Shown piece after piece: positions 34,500 to 44,363 of a DNA stretch of 64,000 bases; the first letter of the stretch is position 1, and each line of letters begins with the position of its first letter. The stretch comes from Nitratiruptor sp. YY08-10. GTDB taxonomy: Bacteria; Campylobacterota; Campylobacteria; Campylobacterales; Nitratiruptoraceae. The translations under genes were made by a program, and so were the position numbers. Below the pieces are notes generated by a model that searched no databases, was not told where the DNA came from, and saw only the letters and a list, made by a program, of their open reading frames with translations. The stretch is from NCBI RefSeq assembly GCF_016629565.1, contig NZ_AP023057.1, forward strand, positions 62,001 through 126,000. Reading direction: 5' to 3'.

Positions 34500-35564
34500 T
34501 TATAACCCTGCTTCTTGGATTTTTTGCGCTTGATAGTGTGTAATGAGAGGTTCGATGATTTGATCGAGTTCTCCTTGCATAATCTCTTCGAGCTTATAGA
34601 GTGTTAGCCCGATTCGGTGGTCTGTAACCCTGTTTTGAGGAAAATTGTAGGTTCGTATCCGTTCGCTTCTGTCACCGCTTCCAACCTGCTCTTTTCTGTC
34701 TTTTGCCAAAGCTTCTTGCTGCTCTCGCATTCTTTTTTCAAAAATCCTGGCTTTTAAGATTTTGAGAGCCTTCTCTTTGTTTTTGTGCTGACTCTTTTCG
34801 TCCTGCATCGCGACAACAATACCTGTAGGAATATGGGTGATACGAACGGCGCTGTCGGTTGTGTTTACAGATTGTCCGCCATGACCACTGGAGCGGTAGA
34901 CATCGATTTTGAGATCGTTTGGGTTGATTTCTACATCCACATCATCTACTTCTGGCATGATAGCAACCGTTACAGCAGAGGTGTGAATACGTCCTTGAGA
35001 TTCCGTTTCAGGAACTCTTTGGACTCTGTGGGTTCCCGCTTCATATTTGAGCCTACTGTAGACCCCTTGTCCCTTTATTTTTGCGATGATCTCTTTGTAT
35101 CCACCCGAATCACTCTCGCTAGAGCTTACAATTTCTACTTTCCAGCCCTTTTTTTCAGCATAGCGTGCATAGGCTTTAAAAAGATCGGATGCAAAGAGTG
35201 CTGCCTCTTCCCCTCCGGTTCCGGCTCTGATTTCAAGATAGATATCTTTTTCATCGTTGGGGTCTTTTGGAATCAAAAGAACTTTGATCTCCTCTTCAAG
35301 CTGCTCTTTTTTTGGTTCAAGTTCTTTGAGCTCCTCTTTGGCAAGCTCTCCAAGCTCTTCATCTTCTATCAATGATCTGTTTTCTTCTATTGCTTCAAGA
35401 ACATGAAAGTACTCTTTTGCTTTATCGACAATTGGTTCTATCTCGGACTGCTCTTTCGATAGAGCTGTCATTTTTTTGATGTCTTGTGTAATTTCAGGAG
35501 AGCTTAGAAGTTCGTTGATCTCATCGTAGCGCTGAATAAATGGCTGGAGTTTTTCTTTCAGCAT
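34500..35564 (-). CDS. prfA: Peptide chain release factor 1
   Basis: A 354-residue class I release factor reading UAA and UAG. The GGQ motif is in [17 protein letters not shown] and the anticodon-like specificity segment is [15 protein letters not shown]. Length and architecture are normal for RF1. It is followed on the same transcript by nothing visible, and preceded (12 bases) by rpsT, a common pairing in this group. Confidence 0.97.
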   Translation of the reverse strand: MLKEKLQPFIQRYDEINELLSSPEITQDIKKMTALSKEQSEIEPIVDKAKEYFHVLEAIEENRSLIEDEELGELAKEELKELEPKKEQLEEEIKVLLIPKDPNDEKDIYLEIRAGTGGEEAALFASDLFKAYARYAEKKGWKVEIVSSSESDSGGYKEIIAKIKGQGVYSRLKYEAGTHRVQRVPETESQGRIHTSAVTVAIMPEVDDVDVEINPNDLKIDVYRSSGHGGQSVNTTDSAVRITHIPTGIVVAMQDEKSQHKNKEKALKILKARIFEKRMREQQEALAKDRKEQVGSGDRSERIRTYNFPQNRVTDHRIGLTLYKLEEIMQGELDQIIEPLITHYQAQKIQEAGL

Positions 35565-35576
35565 GGCAAGGAGGCG

Positions 35577-35849
35577 TTACGCCGCCTCGTTCATGGAATT
35601 TACAAGTTTATGAAGCTTTGAAACTTTTCTTGCAGCGTTGTTTTTCTTGATGATACCTTTGCTTACATATTCATGAATTCGTTTGTTCGCTACTTTCAAT
35701 GCTTCGATTGCTGCTTCTTTGTTGCCACTTGCTACCGCTTCTTTTACATCTTTGATGATGTTTTTCATTCGTGTGCGGTAGAATCTATTTCGTTCTGTTC
35801 TCTTTTTTGTCTGGCGAACTCTTTTGAGTGCGGATTTATGATTTGCCAT
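35577..35849 (-). CDS. rpsT: 30S ribosomal protein S20
   Basis: A 90-residue, lysine/arginine-rich helical protein, [20 protein letters not shown] onwards, ending [16 protein letters not shown]. It binds 16S rRNA early in 30S assembly. A likely promoter -10 (TAAAAT on the reverse strand) covers 35873-35878, and the divergent glmM promoter shares the spacer. prfA follows after 12 bases. Confidence 0.97.
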   Translation of the reverse strand: MANHKSALKRVRQTKKRTERNRFYRTRMKNIIKDVKEAVASGNKEAAIEALKVANKRIHEYVSKGIIKKNNAARKVSKLHKLVNSMNEAA

Positions 35850-35952
35850 CGCTCTTCAATCCTTTTTTAAGTATTTTAGGTTAGAATATTACCCCAATTA
35901 ATATTAAATTTTCTTTAAATTTAGATATTTTTAAGCTTTTTGGAGTGCAAGT

Positions 35953-37290
35953 ATGAAACTTTTTGGAACGGATGGTGTTCGAGGAAAAGCAGGAAAATTT
36001 CTGAGTGCCGAGCTTAGCATGAGATTGGCCATGGCAGCAGGGATCTATTTTCGAAAAAACAGTGTAACCAACAAAATCGTTGTAGGCAAAGATACGAGAC
36101 GAAGCGGGTATATGATTGAAAACGCCTTGGTCAGCGGTCTGACTGCCGTTGGATACAATGTAATTCAAGTAGGACCGATGCCGACGCCTGCGATAGCATT
36201 TTTAACCCAAGATATGCGTTGCGATGCGGGAATTATGATCAGTGCATCGCATAATCCATATTATGATAATGGTATCAAGTTTTTCGACCATCAGGGAGAT
36301 AAACTTCAGCCAGAAGATGAAAAAGCAATCGAAGCTATTTTTTTTGATGAACAAACAATAGAAGAAAATCAAAAAACTGATCAGGATATCGGATCGTCCA
36401 AACGAATCGATGATGTGATAGGGCGATACATAGTCCATTTGAAAAACTCTTTTCCAAAAGATCTGACGCTTCATGGACTTCGTATAGTCATCGATACGGC
36501 CAATGGCGCAGCCTATAAAGTGGCTCCGACAGTTTTCAGTGAACTGGGTGCCGAAGTATTTGTAATTAACGATGAACCAAACGGTTTCAATATCAACGAA
36601 AAGTGTGGGGCTATGTATCCTGGGGAACTTGCCAAAAAGGTACGAGAATACAGAGCTGACATCGGGTTTGCACTGGATGGGGATGCAGATCGATTAGTGG
36701 TTGTGGATGAAAAAGGAAGGATCGTGCCAGGTGATCTTGTCATCGGCGCACTGGCAACCTATTTGAAGCAAGAGGGGATGCTTCAAGGCGATGCGATTGT
36801 TGCCACTGTCATGAGCAATAAAGCTCTCGAAGACTATCTTGCGACTCTGGGAATTGGGCTTGTTCGAAGTAGTGTAGGGGATAAATATGTCCTGGATGAG
36901 ATGAAAAAAAGGGGAATCAATTTTGGAGGAGAGTCGAGCGGTCACATCATTTTTGGCGACTATTCCAAAACAGGCGATGGTATCGTGACGGCTCTGCAGA
37001 TCACAGCCTATATGCTTCGAAGTCAAAAGAGGGCAAGCGAAATTCTCTATCCATTTTCTCTATATCCAAGCAAAATGGAAAATGTGACGGTGAAAGAGAA
37101 AAAGCCCCTTGAAACGATAGAGGAGTTTCCGGAACTTCAAAAGAGGATTGAAAAGAGCGGTATCCGCTCGTTGATCCGATATTCTGGTACGGAAAACAAA
37201 CTGCGCATACTCCTTGAAGGCAAAGATCAAAAAATGCTTGAAAAGCTGATGGAGGAGTTGATCCAATTTTTTCAAGAGCGGCTCAGTTGA
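35953..37290 (+). CDS. glmM: Phosphoglucosamine mutase
   Basis: A 445-residue alpha-D-phosphohexomutase turning glucosamine-6-phosphate into glucosamine-1-phosphate for UDP-GlcNAc. The phosphoserine loop is [18 protein letters not shown], the metal loop is [13 protein letters not shown], the sugar loop GGESSGHII and the phosphate loop [12 protein letters not shown]. It starts [13 protein letters not shown] as is standard. A -10-like TAGAAT sits at 35882-35887. It overlaps lspA by four bases. Confidence 0.97.
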   Translation: MKLFGTDGVRGKAGKFLSAELSMRLAMAAGIYFRKNSVTNKIVVGKDTRRSGYMIENALVSGLTAVGYNVIQVGPMPTPAIAFLTQDMRCDAGIMISASHNPYYDNGIKFFDHQGDKLQPEDEKAIEAIFFDEQTIEENQKTDQDIGSSKRIDDVIGRYIVHLKNSFPKDLTLHGLRIVIDTANGAAYKVAPTVFSELGAEVFVINDEPNGFNINEKCGAMYPGELAKKVREYRADIGFALDGDADRLVVVDEKGRIVPGDLVIGALATYLKQEGMLQGDAIVATVMSNKALEDYLATLGIGLVRSSVGDKYVLDEMKKRGINFGGESSGHIIFGDYSKTGDGIVTALQITAYMLRSQKRASEILYPFSLYPSKMENVTVKEKKPLETIEEFPELQKRIEKSGIRSLIRYSGTENKLRILLEGKDQKMLEKLMEELIQFFQERLS

Positions 37291-37721
37291 TGAAGCGGCT
37301 TTTTGTATTTGTACTGATGGCCGTTGGCATTTTTTTCATCGATAGAGCCATTAAAGAGCTTTTTTTACAGGGGGCTTTTCTTGAGACCCGATGCATCACA
37401 TTGGGATACGTGCTCAATAAAGGTGTCGCTTTTAGTCTGCTCTCTTTTATGGGATCCTATCTTAAATGGGTCATCCTCACGCTTATTGGATTTTTTTTCG
37501 GGTATTTGATCAAAAAAAGGTGGCTTTTTGAGCATCCCATTCTTTTTGGAACACTCTTTGGAGCGGCTTTTGGTAATCTGTATGATCGCTTTATTTACGG
37601 GGGTGTGATCGATTATGTGTACTGGCATTGCGGGTTTGATTTTGCAGTCTTCAATTTTGCAGATGTTATGATCGATCTTTCTGTTGTACTTCTCATCTAT
37701 TTACATTTTAAAAAAACTTGA
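37287..37721 (+). CDS. lspA: Lipoprotein signal peptidase
   Basis: A 144-residue, four-helix aspartyl protease that cleaves prolipoprotein signal peptides. The catalytic aspartates are in [15 protein letters not shown] and [12 protein letters not shown], and the entry helix shows [11 protein letters not shown]. Length is typical of the smaller LspA proteins. It overlaps glmM by four bases, and the promoter for tRNA-Val begins at its stop codon. Confidence 0.94.
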   Translation: MMKRLFVFVLMAVGIFFIDRAIKELFLQGAFLETRCITLGYVLNKGVAFSLLSFMGSYLKWVILTLIGFFFGYLIKKRWLFEHPILFGTLFGAAFGNLYDRFIYGGVIDYVYWHCGFDFAVFNFADVMIDLSVVLLIYLHFKKT

Positions 37722-37727
37722 TATAAT
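37722..37727 (+). promoter_or_regulatory. -10 element for tRNA-Val
   Basis: A consensus TATAAT immediately follows the lspA stop codon and ends 13 bases before the tRNA, the expected distance for a start just upstream of the 5' end. No strong -35 is visible. Confidence 0.65.
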
Positions 37728-37740
37728 TTCACTTGAGTTT

Positions 37741-37815
37741 GGTCGCGTAGCTCAGGGGTAGAGCACTACGTTGACATCGTAGTGGTCAGAGGTTCGAATC
37801 CTCTCGCGACCACCA
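37741..37815 (+). tRNA. tRNA-Val (anticodon GAC)
   Basis: A complete cloverleaf of 75 bases. Acceptor GGTCGCG pairs with CGCGACC; the anticodon stem encloses TTGACAT, giving anticodon GAC; the T arm has GGTTCGAATCC; and CCA is encoded. It stands between lspA and thrS with its own -10. Confidence 0.97.
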
Positions 37816-37861
37816 TAGTCGTTGGTTACTGTCCATAGATGTGGATAGTGACAAATGACTA
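37816..37861 (+). promoter_or_regulatory. Long leader hairpin in front of thrS
   Basis: Bases 37816-37834 pair with 37843-37861 across an eight-base loop. Of 19 possible pairs only one is mismatched (37824 with 37853) and three are G-T. The stem begins at the tRNA-Val CCA end and finishes just before the ribosome site AAAGGAG of thrS. There is no T-tract, so a plain terminator is unlikely. It may be a processing site separating the tRNA from the mRNA, or a translational operator for threonyl-tRNA synthetase. Confidence 0.7.
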
Positions 37862-37874
37862 GTAAAGGAGATTT

Positions 37875-39713
37875 TTGGATCCGATTGCAATAGAAAAAGA
37901 TGGAGCGATACTGGACCTCCAGACTGCAAAAGTAAAAAATATCGATATAGAATCTGCAAAAAAAATCTATCCTGAAAACAGCCCCGAAGCACTAGAAGTT
38001 ATCCGACACTCCACAGCCCATCTCATGGCACAGGCGATCAAAGAGCTCTATCCGGATGCGAAGTTTTTTGTAGGTCCTGTGGTTGATGAGGGGTTTTACT
38101 ACGATTTTCGAACAAATGAGAAAATCAGCGAAGAGGACTTGCCGAAAATCGAAAAGAAGATGCAAGAGATTGCAAGAAGAAAACTCGATATCACCCGATA
38201 TGAAGTGCCAAAATCCCAAGCGATAGAGAAATTCAAAGAAGATGATCTCAAACAAGAGGTTTTAAAATCTATTCCAAGCGATATGGTTTCTATTTATAAA
38301 CAGGGTGATTTTGAAGATCTGTGCCGTGGACCTCATGTGCCAAATACCAAATATCTCAAGCATTTTAAGCTTACCCGAGTAGCCGGAGCCTATCTTGGGG
38401 GCGATGAGACCAAAGAGATGCTTACTCGGATCTATGGAGTGGCGTTTGCAGACAAGAAGTCACTCAAAGATTATCTGACAATGATCGAAGAAGCCAAGAA
38501 ACGCGATCATAGAAAACTTGGCGCCGAGATGGAACTTTTTATGTTCAGTGAAGAGGTGGGTGCCGGACTTCCTATCTGGCTTGCCAAAGGTGCAAGACTT
38601 CGAAGCAAACTAGAATCTCTTCTATTCAATGCCCATAGAAAAAGAGGGTATGAACCGGTACGGGGACCGGAAATTTTAAAAAGTGATCTATGGAAAAAAA
38701 GTGGCCACTATCAAAACTACAAAGAGAATATGTACTTCACAGAAATTTGTGATGACGAGAGGAAAGAGAGCTGCGTAGAGTATGGCATCAAGCCGATGAA
38801 CTGCGTCGGCCACATCATGATCTACAAATCAAAAAAGAGAAGTTACAGAGAACTTCCGCTTAAATTTTTCGAATATGGAGTCGTGCACCGCCATGAAAAG
38901 AGCGGGGTGCTGCATGGACTTTTCCGAGTGCGAGAGTTTACCCAAGATGATGCCCATATCTTCTGTAAACCTGAACAGATCAAAGATATCGTTATAGAGG
39001 TACTCGGTTTTGTCGATGAGATTATGCGAAGTTTCAATTTCCAATATGAGATGGAGATCTCTACAAAGCCGAAAAAAGCGATAGGTGACGATGCCATCTG
39101 GGAAGTAGCCACAAAAGCGCTCAAAGAAGCTTTGGATGAGAATGGCCATGAGTATGGTATCGATGAAGGCGGCGGTGCTTTTTATGGACCGAAAATCGAT
39201 ATCAAAATAACCGATGCGATTGGGCGAAAATGGCAGTGCGGAACAATTCAGGTAGATTTCAATCTGCCTGAGCGATTTGAATTGGAATTCGTTGACAGCG
39301 ACAATAGCGCAAAACGTCCTGTAATGATCCACAGAGCTATTTTGGGCTCTTTCGAGCGTTTTATTGGAATCTTGATCGAGCATTATGCCGGGGAGTTTCC
39401 ATTTTTTATCGCTCCGACGCAGATCATCTTCGTTCCGATTGCCGATTCGCATGTAGCCTATGCGAAAGAACTTCAGGCGAAACTATTGGAGATGGGCGTA
39501 GATAGTGAGATTTACGATTCCAAAGACAGTTTGAACAAACGAATACGAAATGCTGAAAAGCAAAAAGTTCCAATGGTAGCAATCATTGGTGATAAAGAAG
39601 TTGAGAGTAAAAGTGTCGCTATAAGGGATAGAAGAGAAAAAACGCAGTATAATATAAGTGAAAGTGAATTTTTCACTAAAATCAAGGAGAAATTAAGTGA
39701 GGTACGCTTTTGA
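37875..39713 (+). CDS. thrS: Threonyl-tRNA synthetase
   Basis: A 612-residue class II synthetase. The editing domain has the [14 protein letters not shown] zinc/His motif, the catalytic core has [26 protein letters not shown] (motif region with a zinc Cys), [20 protein letters not shown] (motif 2) and the C-terminal anticodon domain [18 protein letters not shown]. It lacks a large part of the N-terminal TGS domain, as in other members of this phylum. The start is TTG, with AAAGGAG five bases upstream. infC overlaps the stop codon. Confidence 0.96.
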   Translation: MDPIAIEKDGAILDLQTAKVKNIDIESAKKIYPENSPEALEVIRHSTAHLMAQAIKELYPDAKFFVGPVVDEGFYYDFRTNEKISEEDLPKIEKKMQEIARRKLDITRYEVPKSQAIEKFKEDDLKQEVLKSIPSDMVSIYKQGDFEDLCRGPHVPNTKYLKHFKLTRVAGAYLGGDETKEMLTRIYGVAFADKKSLKDYLTMIEEAKKRDHRKLGAEMELFMFSEEVGAGLPIWLAKGARLRSKLESLLFNAHRKRGYEPVRGPEILKSDLWKKSGHYQNYKENMYFTEICDDERKESCVEYGIKPMNCVGHIMIYKSKKRSYRELPLKFFEYGVVHRHEKSGVLHGLFRVREFTQDDAHIFCKPEQIKDIVIEVLGFVDEIMRSFNFQYEMEISTKPKKAIGDDAIWEVATKALKEALDENGHEYGIDEGGGAFYGPKIDIKITDAIGRKWQCGTIQVDFNLPERFELEFVDSDNSAKRPVMIHRAILGSFERFIGILIEHYAGEFPFFIAPTQIIFVPIADSHVAYAKELQAKLLEMGVDSEIYDSKDSLNKRIRNAEKQKVPMVAIIGDKEVESKSVAIRDRREKTQYNISESEFFTKIKEKLSEVRF

Positions 39714-40246
39714 GTAAGAAGAAAAAAGATCAGGTGCTCCTCAACGATCAGATAGATGCACCAGAGGTTCGATGTGTAGGTGATGACGGGACGCAGTATG
39801 GAATTATCAGTCGAGACGAAGCTCTACAGATAGCAGAGCAAAAGGGACTGGATCTTGTCCTCATAGCTCCGAATGCCAATCCGCCTGTTTGCAAAATTAT
39901 GGATTATGGCAAGTTTAAGTATCAGCAAGAGAAAAAGCTCAAAGAGGCCAAGAAAAAACAGACCAAAATAGAGGTGAAAGAGATCAAACTCTCTGTTAAA
40001 ATCGCCCAAAACGATATTGACTATAAAGTCAAACATGCAAGAGAGTTTCTCGAAAAAGGGAAACACGTCAAATTTCGTGTCTTTTTACGAGGTCGGGAGA
40101 TGAGCCATCCTGAAGCGGGCGTAGAGGTACTTGAAAAGATCATCCCATTGATCGAAGATATCGGTGTTGTCGAGAAGAAACCCCACCTAGAAGGCCGATA
40201 TGTCAACATGCTCGTTATACCTAAAAAAGAGGAAAAGAAGAAGTAG
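39710..40246 (+). CDS. infC: Translation initiation factor IF-3
   Basis: A 178-residue initiation factor that keeps ribosomal subunits apart and checks the start codon. The N-domain has [21 protein letters not shown] and the C-domain [20 protein letters not shown] and [17 protein letters not shown]-like text ([19 protein letters not shown]). It starts with TTG overlapping the thrS stop. In many bacteria infC uses a rare start as self-control; TTG here is uncommon but not the classical ATT. A strong terminator overlaps its end. Confidence 0.96.
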   Translation: MSKKKKDQVLLNDQIDAPEVRCVGDDGTQYGIISRDEALQIAEQKGLDLVLIAPNANPPVCKIMDYGKFKYQQEKKLKEAKKKQTKIEVKEIKLSVKIAQNDIDYKVKHAREFLEKGKHVKFRVFLRGREMSHPEAGVEVLEKIIPLIEDIGVVEKKPHLEGRYVNMLVIPKKEEKKK

Positions 40247-40264
40247 TCCCTTCTCCTCTTTTTT
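40223..40264 (+). terminator. Intrinsic terminator at the end of infC
   Basis: AAAAAAGAGG (40223-40232) pairs perfectly with CCTCTTTTTT (40255-40264), with an inner AGAAG/CTTCT extension, and the run of T's is the descending arm. The hairpin contains the infC stop codon. It separates thrS-infC from rpmI-rplT, which then need their own promoter. Confidence 0.75.
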
Positions 40265-40305
40265 ATCTACCCATATTTTTTAATCTCAAATTCAAGAACT
40301 TCGGC

Positions 40306-40311
40306 TATAAT
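40306..40311 (+). promoter_or_regulatory. -10 element for rpmI-rplT
   Basis: TATAAT in CGGCTATAATTTC lies 31 bases before the rpmI ATG, after the infC terminator. The upstream -35 is poor, as usual in this phylum. Confidence 0.6.
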
Positions 40312-40342
40312 TTCTGTCTTGAATTCTATAAAGGGAGAAGCC

Positions 40343-40537
40343 ATGCCAAAGATGAAAACCCATCGCGGTGCAGCAAAACGGTTCAAAAAGACCAAAAACA
40401 AAATCAAAAGAGGAAGCGCTTTTCGAAGCCACATATTGACGAAGAAAAGCCAAAAGACAAAAAGACACTTGAGAGCTCCTCATTATGTGAGCAAAGTGGA
40501 TGAACCACGTGTAATTGAGTTGATATCTACATATTAA
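40343..40537 (+). CDS. rpmI: 50S ribosomal protein L35
   Basis: A 64-residue, very basic protein beginning [18 protein letters not shown] and ending [11 protein letters not shown]. The frame opens eight codons earlier, but the true start is the ATG at 40343, preceded by AAAGGGAGAAGCC. It forms the usual pair with rplT 81 bases downstream. Confidence 0.96.
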   Translation: MPKMKTHRGAAKRFKKTKNKIKRGSAFRSHILTKKSQKTKRHLRAPHYVSKVDEPRVIELISTY

Positions 40538-40618
40538 GATAGAGACTCCACCCCAAGAAGGGTCAAGTCCGCATAAAGCGGCACCTCAAAAATCCAAAAA
40601 AGGTAAAGGGAGTAAAGA

Positions 40619-40969
40619 ATGAGAGTAAAAACAGGAACAGTTCGAAGAAGAAGACACAAAAAGATCCTCAAGCAGGCAAAAGGTTTTTATAGCGGTAGAA
40701 GAAAGCATTTTCGAAAAGCAAAAGAGCAGCTAGAGAGAAGTTTAGTTTATGCATACCGTGACAGAAAACAGAAAAAACGAGAATTCAGAAAACTTTGGAT
40801 AACAAGAATCAATGCTGCATGCCGACTCAACGACATCAGCTATTCACGATTTATCCATGGATTAAATAAAGCTGGCATCGAGCTGGATAGAAAAATCTTG
40901 GCAGATATGGCTATGAACGAACCGGAAGCTTTTAAAGCGGTTGTAGAAAAAGCAAAAGCCGCACTCTAA
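40619..40969 (+). CDS. rplT: 50S ribosomal protein L20
   Basis: A 116-residue L20 protein, [20 protein letters not shown] followed by [20 protein letters not shown], required for large-subunit assembly. The 81-base spacer after rpmI contains a small CCGC/GCGG hairpin near 40570 and may be where L20 controls translation, but no clear copy of the known L20 site is visible. A good terminator follows. Confidence 0.97.
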   Translation: MRVKTGTVRRRRHKKILKQAKGFYSGRRKHFRKAKEQLERSLVYAYRDRKQKKREFRKLWITRINAACRLNDISYSRFIHGLNKAGIELDRKILADMAMNEPEAFKAVVEKAKAAL

Positions 40970-40974
40970 TCTTC

Positions 40975-40994
40975 AAAGCGCCTTTTGGCGCTTT
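40975..40994 (+). terminator. Terminator after rplT
   Basis: AAAGCGCC pairs with GGCGCTTT around a four-T loop, followed by GTTGCTTC. It lies between the convergent rplT and sufE genes and could act in both directions. Confidence 0.75.
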
Positions 40995-41006
40995 GTTGCT
41001 TCAAAT

Positions 41007-41429
41007 CTATTGATTTTCCTTACATTTTTGAGCAAAGCCATAGATTCTTTTCAAAAAAGCCTCCATTCCCTGCAGTCTCGTCGGGCTCAAGATCTTATCA
41101 AATCCTAAAGAGTAGAGCTTTTGCGGGTCAAAGGATAAAATTTCATCGGGCGTTCTATCGTTAAAAATTTTGAGCATTAAAGGAATCATCCCTTTTGCCA
41201 TTTCTGAGCTGCCTTCAACTATAAAGTGGCATTTGCCATCTTTGCACTCCTCCACCATCCATGCATCACTTGCGCATCCATGGATTTTTGTCTTTTCGTT
41301 TTTCAGTTCATCAGGCAATCTCATCTCGTTTGTCTGGCCCAATTCCAAAATGTACTCTATAATGGCATTTGGATCTTGCAAAAGCTCAAAATCCTCCTTG
41401 ATTTGCTGCAACGCTTCGTCCATCGTCAT
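41007..41429 (-). CDS. sufE: SufE-like sulfur acceptor protein
   Basis: A 140-residue SufE/NifU-type fold that accepts sulfur from a cysteine desulfurase for iron-sulfur cluster building. The reactive cysteine is in KIHGCASDAWMVEE, aligning with the SufE active Cys loop (GCxSxVW), and the ending KILSPTRLQGMEAFLKRIYG is family-typical. No sufS/B/C/D gene is adjacent. Confidence 0.93.
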   Translation of the reverse strand: MTMDEALQQIKEDFELLQDPNAIIEYILELGQTNEMRLPDELKNEKTKIHGCASDAWMVEECKDGKCHFIVEGSSEMAKGMIPLMLKIFNDRTPDEILSFDPQKLYSLGFDKILSPTRLQGMEAFLKRIYGFAQKCKENQ

Positions 41430-41621
41430 AACGGCTCCTTATTTTTTTTCTTCACTATAACTTAAATAAGATAAATTTACTCTTAATTTGCTTTTTTGGA
41501 AAAATATGCATAAAAAGTTATCTTTTATTTATTTCAAAGGATTATTATGATTACTTAATATATAAGTGGGTATAAAAAAAGTTAGGACAAATTACCAAAA
41601 TAGCGAATGAGGATTTTGAGT

Positions 41622-43835
41622 ATGGAAATAATAAAGAAAGAGTTTGCAAAAAAGATCGAGGGACTGGTTCCAAAAGAGACTCAAAAGCAGCTGCAGCTGA
41701 TAGCGGATGATATGATCAACAAATGTGTGAGTTTCTATACCGAGCGCGAAGCTTTGGTAATTTTGGACGAGAAAAGAGATGTCATCGAAATAGATGGGAT
41801 ATTTTCGCAATGGTTTGACATATCGAAAGCAGAAGTCGAAGGAGGCTCTTTTGTAGAACTTTTCGATCTTGTGTATAAAAGTGTGATTGAGGATTTTTTG
41901 GATGCGCTGTATCACAAAGGGTATGCAAGTCTCAAGGGGATTTATCTAAATCTCCATAACCATAGACTCTTTGCCGATTTAAAGGGTGAAGTGATAGAGA
42001 TCGATGGTAAAAAATATTATCTTCTGTTTTTGAAAAACAAAGAGTTTGATACAGTCAATTTCAAATTGAATGAAATAGAACGAGCAACTGCAAATCTTAT
42101 TTTGCGTGTCAAAATATTTGAGCCATTGATAAAAGAACTTCTAAAAATCTTCATTCATTCGGGGCTTTTCGATTTTGGCTGGGCAGCACAAGTAGATCTT
42201 AAAAGAAAAAAGATCATTCCTTTGGTAGTGGAGGGAGATTCGCATATAGGCCAAGAACTGATGAAACAGATCTACGATTTTACTGCATTCAAATCTATTT
42301 TAGATGTTGTGATCCATAAAGAGGATGTGATCACATCCGAAGATCTGCTTTCAAAAGATTTCAAAAGTCAGATCATCTTCCCTTTGAAACGAAAGTGGGA
42401 GTTTGATAAGAGTGAACAGGTAGCGTATCTCGTTCTAATTGCCTCGAAGCAAAAAATATTTTTGGATGAAGAGAAACGAAACAGGCTTCGCGAGGTGATG
42501 TACAAAATCAATATGGCGATCAGTGAGATTATGTTGCAGCAAAAGGCGGATTTACTGCTATCAACAGATCCTCTTACAGCTCTGCCGACGAGGGATTTCT
42601 TTTTTAAAGAGATCGATTCCAATATTGAATATGAGCAACATTTTGCGATTGTACTCATTGATGTGGATAAGCTCAGAAAAGTAAACGATGTGATGGGATT
42701 CTGGGCTGGAGATGAAGTACTGAAGCATCTTGCGCATTTTTTGACGAAGAAGCTGCCCGATGCTATCATTGCCCGTATCGGTACGGATGAGTTTGGAATT
42801 GTTATAAAAGGAGAGAAGAAGGAGATCTATCACGCTTTAGATATGTTAGAAAAGTTCAATGAACAGTATGTCAAGGTCCATGGGAAAAAGCTTTATGTCT
42901 CTATTAGTATGGGTGTCGCTTTTTATCCTGAAGATAGAAGAAAAAAAGAGTCTCTTTTTCTATTGGCCGAGAAAGCTTTAAAAGAGGCGAAACGTAAAGG
43001 GGGCAAGCAGATCGAGTTTGCCAATAAAAATATCACCTTTTTGCCAAAAGATTATCTCGATCTTGAACGTGAACTCAAAGAGGCGGTTTCCAAAAAAGAG
43101 TATCTGCTTTATTATCAGCCGATCATTGATATCCATAATGGTACAGTATGGGGTGCAGAAGCCCTGCTTCGATGGAATAGCAAAAAAAGAGGTTTGGTCC
43201 CTCCAAATGTCTTCATCTCCATACTTGAAGAGAGTGGCCTTATCAATGAAGTAGGTGAGCTTATTTTGGATGATATATGCACAACGGCAAAAGAGTTCGA
43301 AGATCAAGAACTTCGTATCGCTTTTTCCATGAACCTCTCTGTGACACAACTTCTCAACCGCAATATGGCACGCGAGATCATCGAATCGGTAAAGCGTTAT
43401 AAGGTGAAATCTCGACAGCTCATTGTCGAAATAACGGAATCGGTTTTGATGGAAAATGTCGATAGACTCAAATCCCAGCTTGAAGATCTGGATCGAAACG
43501 GTATTCAAATCGAAATAGACGATTTTGGAACCGGATACAGTTCTTTAAGCTATCTGAAACATTTGCCTATTACAAACCTCAAAATCGATATGGAGTTTAT
43601 CCGGTCCATACCTTCCGATGAAGAGGATCGGGCCATTGCGGAAGCGATTATCTCGATGGCAAAGGCACTGAAGAAAGGAACGATCGCCGAAGGGGTTGAA
43701 CAAAAAGAGCAGTTGGATATCTTAACAGATCTTGGTGTGGACTATATTCAAGGATACTACTTTGCCAAACCGATGCCAAAAGAAGAGTTAAAGCAATTTT
43801 TGGATAGATTTGATATGAAAAACTATATCGTTTAA
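41622..43835 (+). CDS. GGDEF-EAL cyclic-di-GMP protein, GGDEF probably inactive, EAL active
   Basis: A cytoplasmic protein of 737 residues from the ATG at 41622 (AGGA eight bases upstream; an ATG at 41607 is possible). A PAS-like N-terminus (to about 150) and a GAF-like middle precede a GGDEF domain whose signature is RIGTDEFGIV, one Gly replaced by Thr, so cyclase activity is doubtful. The EAL domain is complete: GAEALLRW near 510, VEITESVL, IDDFGTGYSSLSYLK, LKIDMEF, AEGVEQKEQ and YIQGYYFAKPMP. It should therefore degrade c-di-GMP. Its upstream 190 bases are AT-rich without a clear regulator site. Confidence 0.88.
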   Translation: MEIIKKEFAKKIEGLVPKETQKQLQLIADDMINKCVSFYTEREALVILDEKRDVIEIDGIFSQWFDISKAEVEGGSFVELFDLVYKSVIEDFLDALYHKGYASLKGIYLNLHNHRLFADLKGEVIEIDGKKYYLLFLKNKEFDTVNFKLNEIERATANLILRVKIFEPLIKELLKIFIHSGLFDFGWAAQVDLKRKKIIPLVVEGDSHIGQELMKQIYDFTAFKSILDVVIHKEDVITSEDLLSKDFKSQIIFPLKRKWEFDKSEQVAYLVLIASKQKIFLDEEKRNRLREVMYKINMAISEIMLQQKADLLLSTDPLTALPTRDFFFKEIDSNIEYEQHFAIVLIDVDKLRKVNDVMGFWAGDEVLKHLAHFLTKKLPDAIIARIGTDEFGIVIKGEKKEIYHALDMLEKFNEQYVKVHGKKLYVSISMGVAFYPEDRRKKESLFLLAEKALKEAKRKGGKQIEFANKNITFLPKDYLDLERELKEAVSKKEYLLYYQPIIDIHNGTVWGAEALLRWNSKKRGLVPPNVFISILEESGLINEVGELILDDICTTAKEFEDQELRIAFSMNLSVTQLLNRNMAREIIESVKRYKVKSRQLIVEITESVLMENVDRLKSQLEDLDRNGIQIEIDDFGTGYSSLSYLKHLPITNLKIDMEFIRSIPSDEEDRAIAEAIISMAKALKKGTIAEGVEQKEQLDILTDLGVDYIQGYYFAKPMPKEELKQFLDRFDMKNYIV

Positions 43836-43844
43836 GGAGGCTCG

Positions 43845-44066
43845 ATGCCGCATCACAAACATCATGAAAAACTCGAAAAACTCAAAGAGGCTATCAAAAA
43901 CTCTTCCCATTTGAGCGAAGAGGAAAAAAGCAACGCATTAGCCCATATCGAAGAGTGGTATACCGAAGATCAGGCGGACAAAGTCGTATGGGATATGCTC
44001 AAACAAAAACTGCTTGATATCAGTGCCAAAATTGAGCCGATATTGGCTGAACTGGGATTTTTGTAG
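43845..44066 (+). CDS. Small helical protein of unknown function
   Basis: A 73-residue, charged protein beginning MPHHKHHEKLEKLKEAIKNS and containing SHLSEEEKSNALAHIEEWY. The helical repeats and DKVVWDMLKQKLLDIS tail resemble DUF4404-like small proteins, but I am not certain. It follows the GGDEF-EAL gene after nine bases with AAGGAGGCTCG as ribosome site, so the two are probably co-transcribed. Confidence 0.65.
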   Translation: MPHHKHHEKLEKLKEAIKNSSHLSEEEKSNALAHIEEWYTEDQADKVVWDMLKQKLLDISAKIEPILAELGFL

Positions 44067-44363
44067 GATTGGATTACACTCAATAAAGCATGTGGTTCAC
44101 ATATATGTGGACCAAAGGCTATAAAAACTGAAAGAGTAGTTTGAAATTGGGATGCTTTCTTTATAGTTGGCTATCAAAGGAATAGAATCAAAAGAAATTG
44201 CATGAAAATTTTCAGTTATTTTGCTAAAAGAGATTCAATTTCTTTAATGAATACTTAGTCTATTAAAGTTTTAAAATAGTCTGTATTGATTGTTTATGTT
44301 ACAAAAAAAGGTTTTTATCATAGTATTTTTGTATGGAATTTTGCCTTAAAATGATAAAAAAAA
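44067..44363 (+). other. Intergenic region with a 22-base palindrome
   Basis: A 297-base AT-rich stretch without a supported gene. Near its start, 44093-44114 reads TGGTTCACATATATGTGGACCA, an 11-base inverted repeat with one mismatch pair and no spacer, an operator-like shape. The remainder is A/T-rich and holds no convincing promoter hexamer. The sirtuin gene begins immediately after, with a weak ribosome site. Confidence 0.45.

Noticed and set aside
40538-40618. Classical L20 autoregulatory leader between rpmI and rplT
   Set aside because: Only a small CCGC/GCGG hairpin is visible; the known L20-binding pseudoknot or two-site pattern could not be recognised.
42773-42795. Active diguanylate cyclase in the 41622-43835 protein
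   Set aside because: The signature reads GTDEF and not GG(D/E)EF, so I favour an EAL phosphodiesterase with a regulatory GGDEF.
44067-44363. Search for a CRISPR array or riboswitch in the spacer
   Set aside because: No evenly spaced repeats and no known riboswitch core; only one palindrome.
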